A stretch of DNA of 64,000 nucleotides from Vandiemenella viatica (taxonomy: Eukaryota > Arthropoda > Insecta > Orthoptera > Morabidae), in contig CM061921.1 in the NCBI GenBank assembly GCA_031002005.1, positions 176,460,935-176,524,934 of the forward strand, in the 5' to 3' direction. Shown in pieces: positions 34,485 through 45,912 of the stretch. The position numbers and the translations under genes are program-made. Positions within the stretch are counted from its first letter, which is position 1; each line of letters opens with the position of its first letter. Under the pieces are notes generated by a model that searched no databases, was not told the DNA's origin, and was given only the letters and a program-made list of their open reading frames with translations.

Positions 34485-34850
34485 TCAATCCGGTGTTGTG
34501 AAAGCCCGACTTCCAGCATCATTATTCCCTCTGTAGTTGTTTCTGGAATTAGCTTCCTCTATTCCACGAGTTGTAATTATGTTCTCCTCTTCTGCTATCT
34601 GTGGCCTTTGATTTCGCTCGGCATTTTTCCTTTTTATAAATTCCTCCTTCCAAATTTTTGAGACTAGATCAGCTGCCTCGTCCAGCAAATGCCACAAACT
34701 TTCATCGCGTAGTATGTCAAATATTCTCCTACCTTGCAGCCGAGCTTCTTGGTGTTCTCTCAAATTGGCTGTTATTTCACATTCCCATACCACGTGCTCC
34801 GGCGTACTCTCTTCACCACATTCGCATCTGCTTGAGTCCACAATAGTGCG
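34485..34850 (-). pseudogene. LINE F C-terminal domain
   Basis: Reads SSRCECGEESTPEHVVWECE, a C-X-C-G then H-X4-C finger found after the RT thumb of R1/Jockey-type elements. A charged tail with KIWKEEFIKRKNAERNQRP follows, to a stop at 34485. Confidence 0.7.
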
Positions 34851-35299
34851 ACTTCGGAGCCAGCTATTGTATGGCCCAGGATCTGTAATGTAGTGTACCA
34901 GTCCGGAAGAGGGGGTGAAGGTACTTCAACTTTAACCTCTCCTCTACGGATGCTCTTTGGCCTGTTTCACAGTTGCTCCATTCTTGTTGCCATTTCGCCA
35001 ATAGGAGCTTCCGAATGTGCATCTCCGCTGTCGCTGCCTAAAATTTCTGCTACCTTATCTTGTTTCCCTTTCCTGAGCCAGTATATGGCACCCCGTTTCC
35101 TTACTTCAAGGTTCAGTGGTCATACACAAATGGTAACAGTTAACGATTTTTTTGCCACGGTTCAGTATGCTCCTGTCAATTTTAAAAGTATTCGTTGTTG
35201 GACACGTCTGACTCGCTGTTTTAGTTTTATTTTTCTTAGACGCTTTGCCCACACACTTGCTGAGTAGTCAACTAAAGAGGATAAAATTGCGTCATGGTA

Positions 35300-36430
35300 T
35301 AGTCTTATTGTTTAGACTGGAACAGTAAATTTTCGTTGGCTGATATTAATGATTTCATTCATGACCGCCACTACTCATGCTATTGTCTTTTCTAAGTGGG
35401 CTTCGAAGTTTAAACGTTCATCCAATTGAATGCCTAAGTACCTGCACACTGGGTTTCTACGAACTGATTTACTGTCGATTCTTATTATAGGTTTTCGAGT
35501 CAGCTAGCCCTTGAGCAACATAAATGTTGTTTTATATTGTGCTAAACTCAGCTTGACTTTACTGCACTATTGTTTAAGGCAGTTAAGTACTAGATTACTA
35601 TTGTATTCGATTTCTGCTCTTGTTTCTCCTTCCACGTGTTGTAGAAGGTCATCAGCAAAATCTATTAGACCTAGAAGTTCAGGTATTCTCTGTAATAGTT
35701 CAATCACTGGTTCCATCCCAATATCCCAGAATATGTGACCACAAACTGGCATCCTTTAGTAAGGGTCTTCCTGATGAAAGAGTTCTGGCATCTCAAGGAA
35801 GCACTTCTAAACCTGCAATAGTCCCTGAAGGTATAGAATAATCTTCTTGGACAACCAATCTCTCTCAGCCGTTCAAACAGGGTGAGCCACCATAAATTGT
35901 CAAAAGCTCCAGAGATATCAACAAATATGCCCACTATGTAGTTTTTTGTACTGCTACAAATTACTTCCATCGACCGATTTATGGCATCCTCTGTCAACTT
36001 CCTAGTTCTAAATCCATATTGACTAGAATTCATTCCCTGAACTTCCCGGTGGTTTTGTAATTTTTTGCACAGAATCTTCTCTTGAACTTTGCCAAGCACA
36101 TTCAATAAACAAATCGACAGGTAAAATTTCGGTAGAAGAGGATCTTTGTCGTCTCCTTTCTTTAGAATTACCAACTCACTGATTTTCCACATTCCCGGAA
36201 CTCTATCCTGATATAGGCATTCATTCAGGAGTCTGCGTAGGACGGGGGTTAATTTTATGATTAGCTCCTGGAGAACCTCCGGAACGGGAGTCTTTCCGTT
36301 TTACATTTTGTTTATCGTGGTTATTACTCTTTTGGGTGTAATATTACTTCCTTCATCTTGACTCCAGCAGGGCTGCCACATGTTCCTTCGTAGTGTAGCT
36401 TATTCTTCTGTTTCTTCTTCCGAGTTGTCA
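35300..36430 (-). pseudogene. LINE F reverse transcriptase
   Basis: The frame 36192-35704 contains MWKISELVILKKGDDKDPLL, LSICLLNVLGKVQEKILCKK, SQYGFRTRKLTEDAI and GIFVDISGAFDNLWW, in the order of RT motifs. The frame 35752-35567 carries GLIDFADDLLQHVEG, so the catalytic FADD is preserved. The expected KGCPQGS motif is disrupted at the frame junction. The RT is followed on the minus strand by low-similarity thumb sequence down to about 35000. Confidence 0.8.
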
Positions 36431-36439
36431 TGAGGAAGC

Positions 36440-37580
36440 CTCCGCTGAGTCTCTGCAATTCGTGGTTAATCGTCCATCTGTTCTTTTTACTATGGATAGT
36501 ATTGTGGGAGGCCTGATTTTACTTACAGCTATTTTGTAAGGAACACTCCATGGATTGTTAATGACGTTTTTCCTCACGAAGGCTTCCCAGCATTTTTGTT
36601 TTGTCTCTCTCATGGCGTCTTTGAAAATCTGCCTCTTCTGCCTGTAGCACTCGACGAGGATACTTCTGTCTGCTGCCACCATGCTTCATTGAAACGTTCT
36701 CCTTGCTCTTCTATGTTTAGTCGTAGTTTCTGAAGCTTTTCTGTCCATATTTTGTCAATGGGATCTGCTATCTTTTTTAGTGGTATCGCCCATTTCATGG
36801 CACTTTTTATTGCTGATGTCAGCTCTCTTGCGGCTTTGTCTACACCGAAGTGCTTTTCTGGCAAATCTGGTGGAGTGAACACATTCCTTAACATTTCCCA
36901 TGCAGCGTTCCTGATGTTATATGCTGTTTTAATGCTTCCGTTGCCACTACTTTCTTCTGTCTGCATTCTGACCAGTTCATAGACAATCAAATTGAGATCA
37001 CTTGTGTCATGTTGTCAAGCACTCTCCAACTCCAAAGCAGATTTACCGCATGAATGTTTGTAATTGATACATCAATATTTGTTCTTGCACCAGTGCTGTT
37101 GTAGAAAGTAGGAGAATTTTGTGCTTGGTTTCTAATCTCTAGACCAAATTCGCTTAATAGTTATTCTAGAAGTTGCCCTCTCCAGTCACTCTTTTTGCTG
37201 TGCCAAAGAGCAGACTTTGCATTGACGTCCGCTCCAATAACTAGGATAATTTCCCAAAGCTGCATCTATTTGCCGTATTCTATCTAGGTATGGGAAGATC
37301 TCGTCACTGTACTGGAAATACATGCTTACCATTATGAAGCTTCCCCATGCTGCTCTTATCTCAGCACATACCGTGTGTTCATCACATAACTGCATAATTT
37401 TAATAACTGTTATTGTTTATTTAAAACGATTATTGCTGCCATTGGGTTATTGCACTCTGTGATTATTCGGAAGTTACAGGCATGTGCGGGATTTGGCTTG
37501 CCAGGAGTACGGTTCTTGTAGACAAATAATATCTGATCTCAATTCCTCAGCCACCCTTCTGATTTCTTGTAGAACCATGG
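36440..37580 (-). pseudogene. LINE F endonuclease and linker
   Basis: The frame 37395-37186 reads AEIRAAWGSFIMVSMYFQYS and DEIFPYLDRI, an endonuclease strand-helix pair. In a neighbouring frame GADVNAKSALWHS is readable at about 37232-37190, the conserved GD/AN-A motif of these nucleases. FYNSTGARTNIDVSITN follows near 37100-37060. The linker 36990-36428 (PWSVPYKIA, EAWWQQT) leads into the RT. Confidence 0.7.
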
Positions 37581-37589
37581 CGCTTCACT

Positions 37590-38960
37590 TAGTATTCAGT
37601 TGAGTAACTTTTAACATGGATTTTACAGGTGTCTTGTATACACATTGCACTGGGGCCAAGGTAGTCCAATTGAATGCGTCCATGGATCATGACAAACTGC
37701 TTGTATATTTCCTCAGGATCAAATATTTCTCCTCTCCTCTCGAAAATCTTGTGAACTAGAGTCAGGAGTTGAGATTGGTCTGTTGGAAGATTTAATGATC
37801 TCAATTGTATCCTGTCAATTGCCGAAGGTTGTGGGAACGTTATGTTTTTATCGCCAAGATGGAGGACTCTTGTCAAATGTCGGAGAGCAAGTGTAAGCGT
37901 ATGCACTTCTTCGAGTCTAGTTAGCCGAAGTGTATCTTCAAAACCGGCGTACAATACCTCTTGATCCGGTTAGCTTATCACAAAGTTCGGGTGTTTTATT
38001 TGGCTGGTACGCATACTTGGTTTGCGAGGATGATGTTCATTTTCTTTGGAATATCCGTGCCCACCGCCTCTAACAAAACGCTGGCAATAAGCCGAGTCAG
38101 AGGTGGAGGAGATTTCGTCCAATTGCTCGTCTATTAACTGCTGCCAATCTGTTTGCACGCCAGAGTTTACCATCATTTTCTGCATTTCCTTTGCCTTCTT
38201 CTTCCTAAATGTTTCGGCTCTTCCAGCATTTCTTAGTCTACGAGACGGGAGATTGCCTCTCTTCTTTCTTCATTCCCACTTTTCCAACTGCTATTTCAAA
38301 TGCTCTGTATAGTAGGTCTGCTATATTCGCCATCATTTCCTGATCTATCCTGCAACTGGATTGTAGACTAGCCATAATCTATTCTGTTGCAGTAGCAGTT
38401 GATACGTGGGACAATTTGCATAGCTTACCTCTTTTCTGGCACGGGATGCACGTTTGAGGCATCGATTTCTTATCACATTGATCAAGCTTGTGATTGTTCT
38501 GACAACAATGACTACAAGTCTCTTGTCTATTTTGCAGTATTTACTCACATGTCCTAGGTCTCTGTACTTGACAAAAGTTGGTACCACGGTGTAATCCTTG
38601 CAATTGATTGCACTGAACTCCATGGATATTTTATGTTGCTCTAATAATAATTTGCGCATAGCTGGGCTTACTTCAATAACGTGATGAACGGTTGGCTTAT
38701 CGCGAGGTCCTGTCTTAAATTTAGGGCAGAAACCGCTTGCGAACTCTTCCTATGATTTCCATCAATTTTTTTACATTCTCCTTATTTTCTGCATCGTTAA
38801 TTACTGACTTATTGGTATTCCTGATGATTTTATCTTTAATTTTCTTTTTAGATGTTTTGATTTTTTTGGTAATCTGTTCGACAATTACTTATGGGTTCTC
38901 GCCACATCTTGAACTCACGAAAAGAGAACTTGTTATGGCGGGTGTGATTTTTTTTTTTTT
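37590..38960 (-). pseudogene. LINE F ORF1 (gag-like) with decayed zinc knuckles
   Basis: From about 38659 the reading NCKDYTVVPTFVKYRDLGHV and SKYCK shows one CCHC knuckle with its first cysteine lost (VKY) but GH-X4-C retained. More cysteines (RCLKR, ANCPTY) follow out of frame. N-terminal lysine-rich sequence extends to about 38930. The downstream frame 37954-37589 (MIHGRIQLDYLGPSAMCIQD) is likely ORF1/ORF2 junction sequence. Confidence 0.6.
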
Positions 38961-39629
38961 TTTTTTAAACTCGTTGCCTTGCCTTGCTGTCTTAGTTTAT
39001 TCCGATGAAATGTATCACAATCGTTAATCTAACTCAAACTGCCAATGAAAAGTGAACAATTACTATGGCCCATTATCTTCAATCAATTTACTTCCTAACT
39101 TCTATATTATGTGTTTAAGATTACTTAATTCTGATGTCTTCTTTCCAGTTCTAAATATTAATTTGCATTTCTTCCAATTTTACCTATTAACTAAAGGTTT
39201 ATCCAATGTTAAATGAATCTGTTTTTAGCAAAGGAAGTACTTTCTTGCTTCACGCACTTCTGATCTGAATTTTCGTCAAACTATTTTTACTCCGCCTATT
39301 CTTACTTACTCGCTCTGTTCTCTAGGTTCTCTAGTTTCATTTGAGTGTTATTTCATTTTATTCTGTGTTGTCTTGAGAAAATTATACACGTCCTCGTTTA
39401 TGTCGACCCCAGCAGTAACTGTGGAAAAATAGTTTATATCTTTTGAATTCCTTGTTCTCAAGTTAAAAATACTATTTATTCTTAATATCCCTTCCTTTTC
39501 CTACCTTACTTTTACCTTCTCTGCCTTTAATCTATCCTATCCGTGTTTCATGTAACTTCGTGTTTCCTACCTGCTTTCTTTAACGACGCGATACCAATGT
39601 GAACTTTCCTGCATGCTTAAGAAGTAGTG

Positions 39630-39900
39630 ACAGCTGAGGAGAGGACTAGGCAGGTTTGATCCTATCGATGGGAAGGCATATGGACCTTATTGCAGATGTG
39701 ACATTAATCCGAAAGATCCGGTACCATATGAAAGATGTAATTTGTTGAGTCATACAGGAGCATGTCGCACCTATAAAGTAATGAAGTGTAAGAAGTATCG
39801 GAGATGGGGCCATCATCCAAGAGATTACAATACGTGCCCATGGATGGAACAAGTACGGGGACAGCGGAGGAGAGCGGAAGATTCGGAAAACTAGGGAGAA
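39630..39900 (+). pseudogene. Cysteine/histidine-knuckle fragment of a retroelement
   Basis: On the plus strand YCRCDINPKDPVPYERCNLL, then SHTGACRTYKVMKCKKYRRW and GHHPRDYNTCPW form a cysteine-rich stretch with a knuckle-like C-X3-(R)-X-GHH-X6-C end. It may belong to the Gypsy interior or to another element. I cannot decide which. Confidence 0.4.
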
Positions 39901-40139
39901 TCGAATCCAGGCAGTCCAGAGACGATTAATATAAAAAGTGAAGAAGAGTATGACGAGAGCAAGAGACAAGGTGGAAGTCAGTAAAGAGCCCAAAAGGAGG
40001 ATATGCGTAGATTACGTGTAGGAGCACGGCAAGAGAAGGTTTTAGAAAAGGAAGGGAAAAGAATACAAGGATCCAGGGAGGCTGTTGTGACGAAGCAGGA
40101 ATTAGCAACAGGAGGGGTGATCCCAGAATTGTTGGTAGC

Positions 40140-40600
40140 ATTATGCTAGTGGAAATGTCTTCTGACTGTTACTGAAGAAGAAGTAACGTCGGTTAATCCT
40201 AAAGTAGTGGCGGAGGAATACATTGAAAGGTAGAGAGAGAGAATGGTACGTAGTGGGTACAATTGCGGAAAATAGTGACGTTTGTACGCGAGAAAGAATA
40301 AAGCTGATTCCGGGGGGATTGAATATTGAGTATCTGGAAAAACCAGAGAAGCAAGTGGCGAAAGAATTATGTGCAGCATATCATGATGTATTTCATTTGG
40401 AAGGAGATGTTTTTGCCACATAAGTGTACAATGGAGCACGACATACGAATAAAGCCGGACACAGTAGGGAAGACAGTAAATGAGCGACAGTACAGGATCC
40501 CAGAGAGTCGTAAGGAGGACCTGAAAAAAGAAAGGGAAGAAGCACAGGAAAAGAAAATAAAGAGAACTGGCGGTCGCTACGAGAAGTAGAATGAAAGGAA
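40140..40600 (+). pseudogene. Gypsy-like pol fragment: RT N-terminus
   Basis: LIPGGLNIEYLEKPEKQVAK, ELCAAYHDVFHLEGDV (frame 40223-40423) and, one frame over, EHDIRIKPDTVGKTVNERQY and RIPESRKEDLKKEREE (to 40589) follow the sequence order at the start of Gypsy-family RTs: the DVF-L-GD segment before RT, then INxRQYRIPE. A frameshift lies between. Sequence after 40600 runs directly into the right LTR-like end, so the catalytic RT, RNase H and integrase are deleted. Confidence 0.75.
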
Positions 40601-40639
40601 AATAAATAGCGATATGCCGTTGCCAAGGAAAACGGATGT

Positions 40640-41887
40640 ATTCGATCGATACAGTGGAATCGATTACAGTAAGTGTGCGAGGAGACACGATGGAATGTGT
40701 TTTTGTGGGGAGTATTAGCGAGCAACCGGCACAGTGCAAATGTCGCGCGGGCGGACGACGTATCTGGAGTTGTTGGAGGTCAGGGAGCTTGACGCAATCT
40801 TTATACAGATGTGAAAGAACGCAGCGGGACAATACAATAAAGACAGGTGGTAGTGAAGCTGCATACACGCTGAGAGCTATTTGGGGATGATTTAGCGCAG
40901 TGTTTTTCAACCTTTTTGAACATGCGACTCCCTTACAAGTAAAAAAATTTGGTGACCCCCAGTTCCATAACAAGACTTTGGCGACCCCCTCGCCCAGGTC
41001 CGTAATAAAACTATGTCAGTGATTTCAAAACCAACGTATTTAATTTTCTTTCTATGCTCCCTTTACCTACTGATCTAGAGATCAAACGCTGTGCAAGGTA
41101 GTCGCGAGCAGTGATATTCTTTGCCACGGCGGCGCGCGGAAGGCGAGAAGGTGGGGTCAGAGGCCACATATGAACAGTTTGTTTTTATTCACTGCAATCA
41201 GTTGTTCAAGTACGCTAGTATGTATGGATTAGCTTTGCTGCAAGCGAGGATAATATGTAGTTCTTAAAAGATATGCGCAGCGCTCCACGTCTGCAACAAG
41301 TGGCAGTGGCGGAAGCAAATCAAAAACGGAAATAAATAGACTTTCTGACGACAATTACCTGAAATTTAGCATCTAGAAGAGAATTAGGCTCCAATTATAA
41401 AATGATTTGGTTATTTGCGTCTCAAAAATACAACCACGAAGCGACAACTTATTAAAAAATAAACAGGCACAGGCTTTTAACTGGAAATTTTGTATTTTTA
41501 TTTTATCATAAGACTGACAACCCTTGATTTTTACATTTACCTAGCTTGCGACCGCCATACCACTCCCCCCCCCCCCTCCCCACCCAGCAAGACTTGGCGA
41601 CCCCCCCTGGGTGGTTGAAAAACACTGGTTTAGCCTAATGGGAAGATTAGAACATATGCTAGCCATCTGACAAAAGCTGCAAGTCAAGACTGAATTGGCT
41701 GGATCGAGGGTTGGTCTTAATAGCAGGTCAAGAAATGACCATGGTGTACATTACTGAATAAATGTATATACTTGCACACAACCAGCTGGTGTATTATTGA
41801 GGCATCCTACCACTCACATATCAGTAAGTTTCTTACCCACATATAAGTTTCCTCACGCTGAACACAGAAAAAAAGAATATCCGGTTG
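40640..41887 (+). repeat. Right LTR-like end of the Gypsy element, split by a hAT insertion
   Basis: Matches the left end at 40848-40890 and again at 41670-41865. A poly(A)-signal-like AATAAA lies at 41758-41763. The hAT element 40898-41627 and the SINE A starting at 41888 break it. Confidence 0.6.
40898..41627. mobile_element. hAT-type element, 730 bp
   Basis: Inverted ends CAGTGTTTTTCAACC at 40898-40912 and GGTTGAAAAACACTG at 41613-41627 match perfectly over 15 bp. Flanking 8-mers ATTTAGCG (40890-40897) and GTTTAGCC (41628-41635) share TTTAGC. Subterminal repeats of GGCGACCCCC type occur at both sides. No transposase frame was recognised, so it is a non-autonomous copy. Confidence 0.88.
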
Positions 41888-41888
41888 G

Positions 41889-41923
<35 letters not shown>

Positions 41924-42156
41924 TAACAGTTTAACGTCCCTTTTTAACAACGTGGTCTTTAGAGACGGGAAAGGATGGGGGCAAGGAATGGGAAGGAATT
42001 CGGCCATGGCCTTTTGAAGGAAGCATCCCGGCATTCCCCTGGAGTGATTTGGGGAAACCATGGAAAACCCAAATCTGGATGCCCGGACGGGGATTCGAAC
42101 CGCCGTCCTCCCGAATGCGAGGCCAGAACGCTATCCGTTACACCACCACGCTCGGT
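41888..42156 (-). mobile_element. SINE A, best full-length copy, with 8-bp target duplication
   Basis: TCCGGTTG is duplicated at 41880-41887 and 42157-42164. On the minus strand: tRNA-like head with A-box-like TGGTGTAACGG, B box GGTTCGAATCC (complement 42091-42101), body CATCCAGATTTGGGTTTTCC, GGCCATGGCCGAATTCCTTC, conserved end CCGTCTCTAAAGACCACG and GTTAAAAAGGGACGTTAAAC, then a long poly(A) (T run 41890-41922). It inserted into the right LTR. Confidence 0.9.
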
Positions 42157-42164
42157 TCCGGTTG

Positions 42165-42479
42165 TCCACAATTACAATTACAGAAGTCACAACATAATAG
42201 AAATATGTAAGCATATGTATTTTTTGTTGTTGTAAGATGATTGCTTACGTGGCTACATCCTGCAGTAAACATTCTCCTCACTGAATAATGGCCTTGCTTA
42301 AAGAGTGTGAAATTTATAATTTATTAAGTAAATTTAAAAATATTAATCATGAAGACTGGTCATTTTGATTGGAATTGATATAAAAGATTCAGAAACAGTT
42401 CTAAATTACATTATCAAACAACCACAAAAAAAAGTTTAAACAAACTTAAATATTCACATAATGTTACATTGGCATTTTT
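42165..42479. other. Unassigned short stretch
   Basis: No feature recognised between SINE A and LINE E. Confidence 0.4.
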
Positions 42480-43513
42480 TTATATTTGTAATTATTACTA
42501 TAACTTCAAGTTAACAAGGGACACCGTTGAAGAGATGTGGCATCGATTTATACATATAGTCAGGGAAGCTATGGAAATACATATACTTAAGCGGACAATA
42601 AAGGGGGTAAACACGCGAAGTCAAAAGATTACTCAAAAAACAAAGGAAGGAGGAAGGGGTGTAGCAGCGTTTTAGAAACCATAGCTGAACTAAGAGGACG
42701 TGTTAAGAATGTGATGCGTGAGGCCTTCAACGATTTTCATTTCAACTCTCTAAGAGTCTCACAGAAAACCCAAAGAAATTAAGTTGTACCAACAACAATA
42801 TTCCAGCACTAATTCTTGAAGGTTCCGTGGTTAGTGAAAGCCGCGATAAAGCTAACGTACAATATACTGTATTCAAAAATTCATTTACTGATGAAAATAA
42901 GGATAGCATTCCTGTTTTCCGCGGTCGTGTTGAGTTGGTGATGGAATAATTACGAATAGATACTGCAGGTATCATAAAGCAATAAGAGTTCCTGAAGTGT
43001 GGGAAAGCACAGGGCCTGGATGGAATTCAAGTAAGAGTATTTTCAGAGTACACGGCGGAAATCGGACCATTTCTGTCTGATATATTCAGTAAATCCTTAG
43101 AAGAGCGAAAAGTGCCTTCCGACTGGAAAATCGCACAAAGTAACTCCTATTTTCGAAAAAGGTGATCGAAGTGATTCTAGAAACTACCATCCCACATCTA
43201 TAACATCTGTTTACAGTAGAGTTACGGAGCATATTATATGCTCGAACACTATCAATTTTCTAGATAAAAATAATTTGCTTACAACAAATCAACACGGATT
43301 TCGGAAGAAAAGATCATGTGTAACACAGCTAGCCCTATTTACACATGACGTAATGAAATTTATTGATACAGATTCACATGTAAATGAATTTTTTTAGATT
43401 TTTCAGAAAGCCTTTGACTCTGTGCCACACTGTACTTCGAGCGTGCGGTATATCGGATCAGCTTTGTGAATGGATAAAGGATTTTCTAACTGGTCGGTCG
43501 CAGTATGTCATAG
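42480..43513 (+). pseudogene. LINE E: CR1/Jockey-group RT, interrupted by SINE A
   Basis: Pre-RT linker at 42500-42680 (EEMWHRFIHIVREAMEIHIL). The RT runs at about 42990-43510 in several frames: DWKIAQSN-like, VTPIFEKGDRSDSRNYHPTS, ITSVYSRVTEHIICSNTINF, LTTNQHGFRKKRSCVTQLAL and KAFDSVPH, then GISDQLCEWIKDFLTGRSQY. It stops exactly where a SINE A begins at 43514. The catalytic YADD half is absent downstream, so the element was also truncated or deleted at its 3' side. Confidence 0.8.
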
Positions 43514-43654
43514 TTTCCCAAATCACTCCAGGCAAATGCCGAGATGCTTCCTTCAAAAGGCCATGGCCGAATTCCTTCGCATTCCTTGCCCCCCTTCCAT
43601 TCCCGTCTCTAAAGACGTCGCTGTTAAGAGACGTTAAGAAGTTTAAAAAAAAAT
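43514..43654 (+). mobile_element. SINE A, 5'-truncated copy in LINE E
   Basis: Starts within the body (GTTTCCCAAATCACTCCAGG) and runs through GGCCATGGCCGAATTCCTTC to the conserved end CCGTCTCTAAAGACGTCGCT, GTTAAGAGACGTTAAG and an A run. No tRNA-like head. Confidence 0.85.
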
Positions 43655-44040
43655 CCTTCCTCAATCTATAACACAGGGCAGCCTCGAGTATTTTAATTAT
43701 TTTTTTTAGTTAATTTTCGCTGAAAAAATTGGTAAAAAAATCTGTTTTTCCCAATCAGGTCTAGTTATTTTACTGTTCTCATCTATATTTGGCTCCATTA
43801 GATTGTAAAATATATTTCCAACAGTGTACATGCTCTGATATAAGTGTGTTTTAGGGAAATTAAACAAGTCTGTTTCTGTGTGAACAAAGGCTTTCCTGGT
43901 GTATCTCTGAAAATTAAGCTTCAAGGGTTCGCTGTCAGATTGTGTGTTTAACAAGCTTTATTTTATTTGTATTAGAGGCAAAGAATATTAGGTAATAAAG
44001 TGTGTGTGATCCATAAACAATACACAAATATATATTCAAA
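43655..44040. other. Unassigned AT-rich stretch
   Basis: No feature recognised. Confidence 0.4.
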
Positions 44041-44049
44041 ATTAAAAAT

Positions 44050-44640
44050 GTCACATTTGTTAGAAAATAAGGAATAAAGTTACATTTCTTTGTGCACCAT
44101 GAATGTTGAGCAGTAGGATTATATCATTTTAAACACCATCAATATTCTTCCATCATCACAGTATCCCAAAGTCCTTGGTATCAGAATTCCATTTCCTTGA
44201 TGTCTTGATGGAATTGTTCCCCTTGCTTGTCACTGACATCTCCGAAATTTTCAGGAAAGGGTTCAGGGTGACTAAAATGAAAATGCATTTTGATGTTCAT
44301 ATTCGCGCCAATATGACAAAAAGGTGTCACCATGTTACTAACAAAGTTTTCCTAAGGAAATTTTGCACTACTTCTTCAAAAGCTCACCTAGCTAATGCTT
44401 AATTCTAATGAATCTTTTTCGCAAAATTTTTGTCCTTTATGAGCTTATGGATGCTTTAAGTTTTCAATCGTTGTGTCTGGATATTAATTGCAGGTATACA
44501 TTCTTTTACCAATCCAAGTTTAATGTTCAAAAGTGGGAAGATGTTTTTTTTCTGGCTTAACTAAAGGTTCTTCTAACATATTGGCAGCTTTACAAGAAGC
44601 CATATTTGCTAAAAGTGTCGAGTCTTTCTCAACATAGTGA
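44050..44640 (-). pseudogene. Decayed ORF of an unclassified repeat family (FHQDI motif)
   Basis: On the minus strand, with stops, one reads KHLPTF/LLNIKLGLVKECI, then further on HFHFSHPEPFPENFGDVSDK and QGEQFHQDIKEMEF, YQGLWDTVMMEEY and CWCLK. The block FPEN-G-VSD--GE-FHQDI...YQG.W...M..(D/E)YCW occurs, to my knowledge, in multicopy uncharacterised insect and other arthropod proteins. It is probably part of a transposable element. Here it is broken by several stops. Function unknown. Confidence 0.5.
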
Positions 44641-45700
44641 TTGTCTTCGTCTCTGCTAACCTACTGAAGTGTCACATTAATTGCGACATCAAAAATATTT
44701 AATTAATTTTATTTATTATAAATTTATCACTTAATATTTATCATGAGGGATGTGAATTGATCATCAAGGCACCAATTTAAAATTACTATTTATTTGATCA
44801 CTTATATGGATGCATTAATTAATTAGACGTGATTAAGAGATGTGATTTGTTATTGTAAACTGTCCGGCATACATTGTTGTTCATCAGGGTCGTTACTGGG
44901 CTAGTGGACGCGGTAGGTGAACGCACTCAACACACACAATACCGTTTGTTGCTCCTGTGACGGCAGCTGCGGGCAGGTCCGTGGTGGGGCTTCTTACGAC
45001 ATGACTGCGGGAAGTGGTCTGATCAGCTCACGGATGGCGTCGTGTTCACCTCACGTTCGACGCAGCACAGACATAGAGTGATCCCTCAAGCAGCTAGGAC
45101 GGGAAGATGTCGACGCAGTCTGGCGACGAACCTGCTCCTTGCAGATACAGACTGGAAAAACTTTTCCACCAGAAGCGCGAACTCACACTCGCACTCGCGT
45201 ATTCTTCCAACGTCCGTGCGTACAGCCACGAGGTGCACACCCGAGTGTCCTCTCAGCGAGTCCGCCACCCCTTCTCCTAGCGGTCCAGCGGATTAGGGGA
45301 AATACGAGGGGTAGCCACATTCCTGTGGGCGACAGCTACCTGTCTGCATCTAGCTGCAGCCTCACAAATCCTTTAGCAAACTTACGCGGCTGCAACATCA
45401 CACGGCTGTAATGTGTCATTACACTACATTTAAAGGAAACATGGGTATTTTGTTTAACCCGTTTGCACTACCTTTAAGTCAACGTAAATTCGCCGTATAT
45501 GCTCTTGAAACAGAACCTTCTCTAAAACCAATTTAATTTATTCATATTTTTCATATGTATGAAAAAGGAACATATGGACTGTCACTCACATGCAAACACT
45601 TTTAAATATCATGCACTTTGACTAACACTTAATATATAACAGAGGGTTGTCACATAGATTAAAAACTAGACATGATATATCAAAATGAAGGTCATATTTG
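44641..45700. other. Unassigned stretch with a GC/CpG-rich core (44900-45420)
   Basis: The core is visibly richer in GC and CG dinucleotides than its surroundings and keeps open frames on both strands (for example 45042-45296 plus and 45268-45086 minus), as GC-rich DNA will. No protein family is recognised. It could be a promoter-type island, a 5' exon, or unusual transposon sequence. Confidence 0.35.
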
Positions 45701-45912
45701 GAATCAGGGGCCAAGTTTGTATAGAAATGGTGTTTATTTCCTAAACACTACAATCCTTATTGCCCAGTGTAATAAAAAAGTATATTTCTTTCTTCTATGT
45801 AACTAATAAGCATTTATCTTTATATTATATCGACCTACCGAATGTTCAGATCCCCCTATAGTCGTATCCCATTTTAATCTCTTTTTTTTCTTTTGCTTAT
45901 GGCTTTATTCCT

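Larger units (their letters stand above)
34160..39620 (-). mobile_element. LINE F: R1-like non-LTR retrotransposon, antisense in the Gypsy element
   Basis: Order on the minus strand: a possible 5' UTR (39620-39000), gag-like ORF1 with damaged CCHC knuckles (38960-37590), apurinic-type endonuclease (37560-37000), linker (36990-36430), RT (36420-35300), a CCHC-like C-terminal finger (34841-34485) and a 3' UTR to about 34160. Gene order and motifs fit the R1/LOA/Jockey side of the LINE tree. Every part carries frameshifts. The right limit is not certain. Confidence 0.75.
29300..41887 (+). mobile_element. Decayed Gypsy-like LTR retrotransposon, multiply interrupted
   Basis: Two similar terminal regions flank the stretch. 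AAAGACAGGTG...GCATAC...GAGAGCTATTT at 29735-29782 matches 40848-40882, and the region 29820-29995 (AAGTCAAGACTGA, ATGGTGTACA, ATTATTGATGCATC, CCACATATAA, TCTCGCTG) matches 41680-41860. Between them are a gag frame with zinc knuckles (30233-31305) and the start of a Gypsy-type RT (40300-40590), both on the plus strand. A mariner, SINE B, antisense R1-like LINE and hAT element are inserted. Exact LTR limits, integrase and most of RT are not visible. Confidence 0.65.

Noticed and set aside
34165..34501. Plus-strand frames rich in Thr and Leu
   Set aside because: They come from trinucleotide-like repeats in the 3' UTR of the antisense LINE F.
40146..40973. Long minus-strand frame of 275 codons
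   Set aside because: It is the antisense shadow of the Gypsy pol/LTR region and a hAT end; leucine/serine-rich with no family features.
45042..45411. Host protein gene in the GC-rich island
   Set aside because: Overlapping open frames on both strands are expected in GC-rich DNA; no domain, splice pattern or homology could be recognised.
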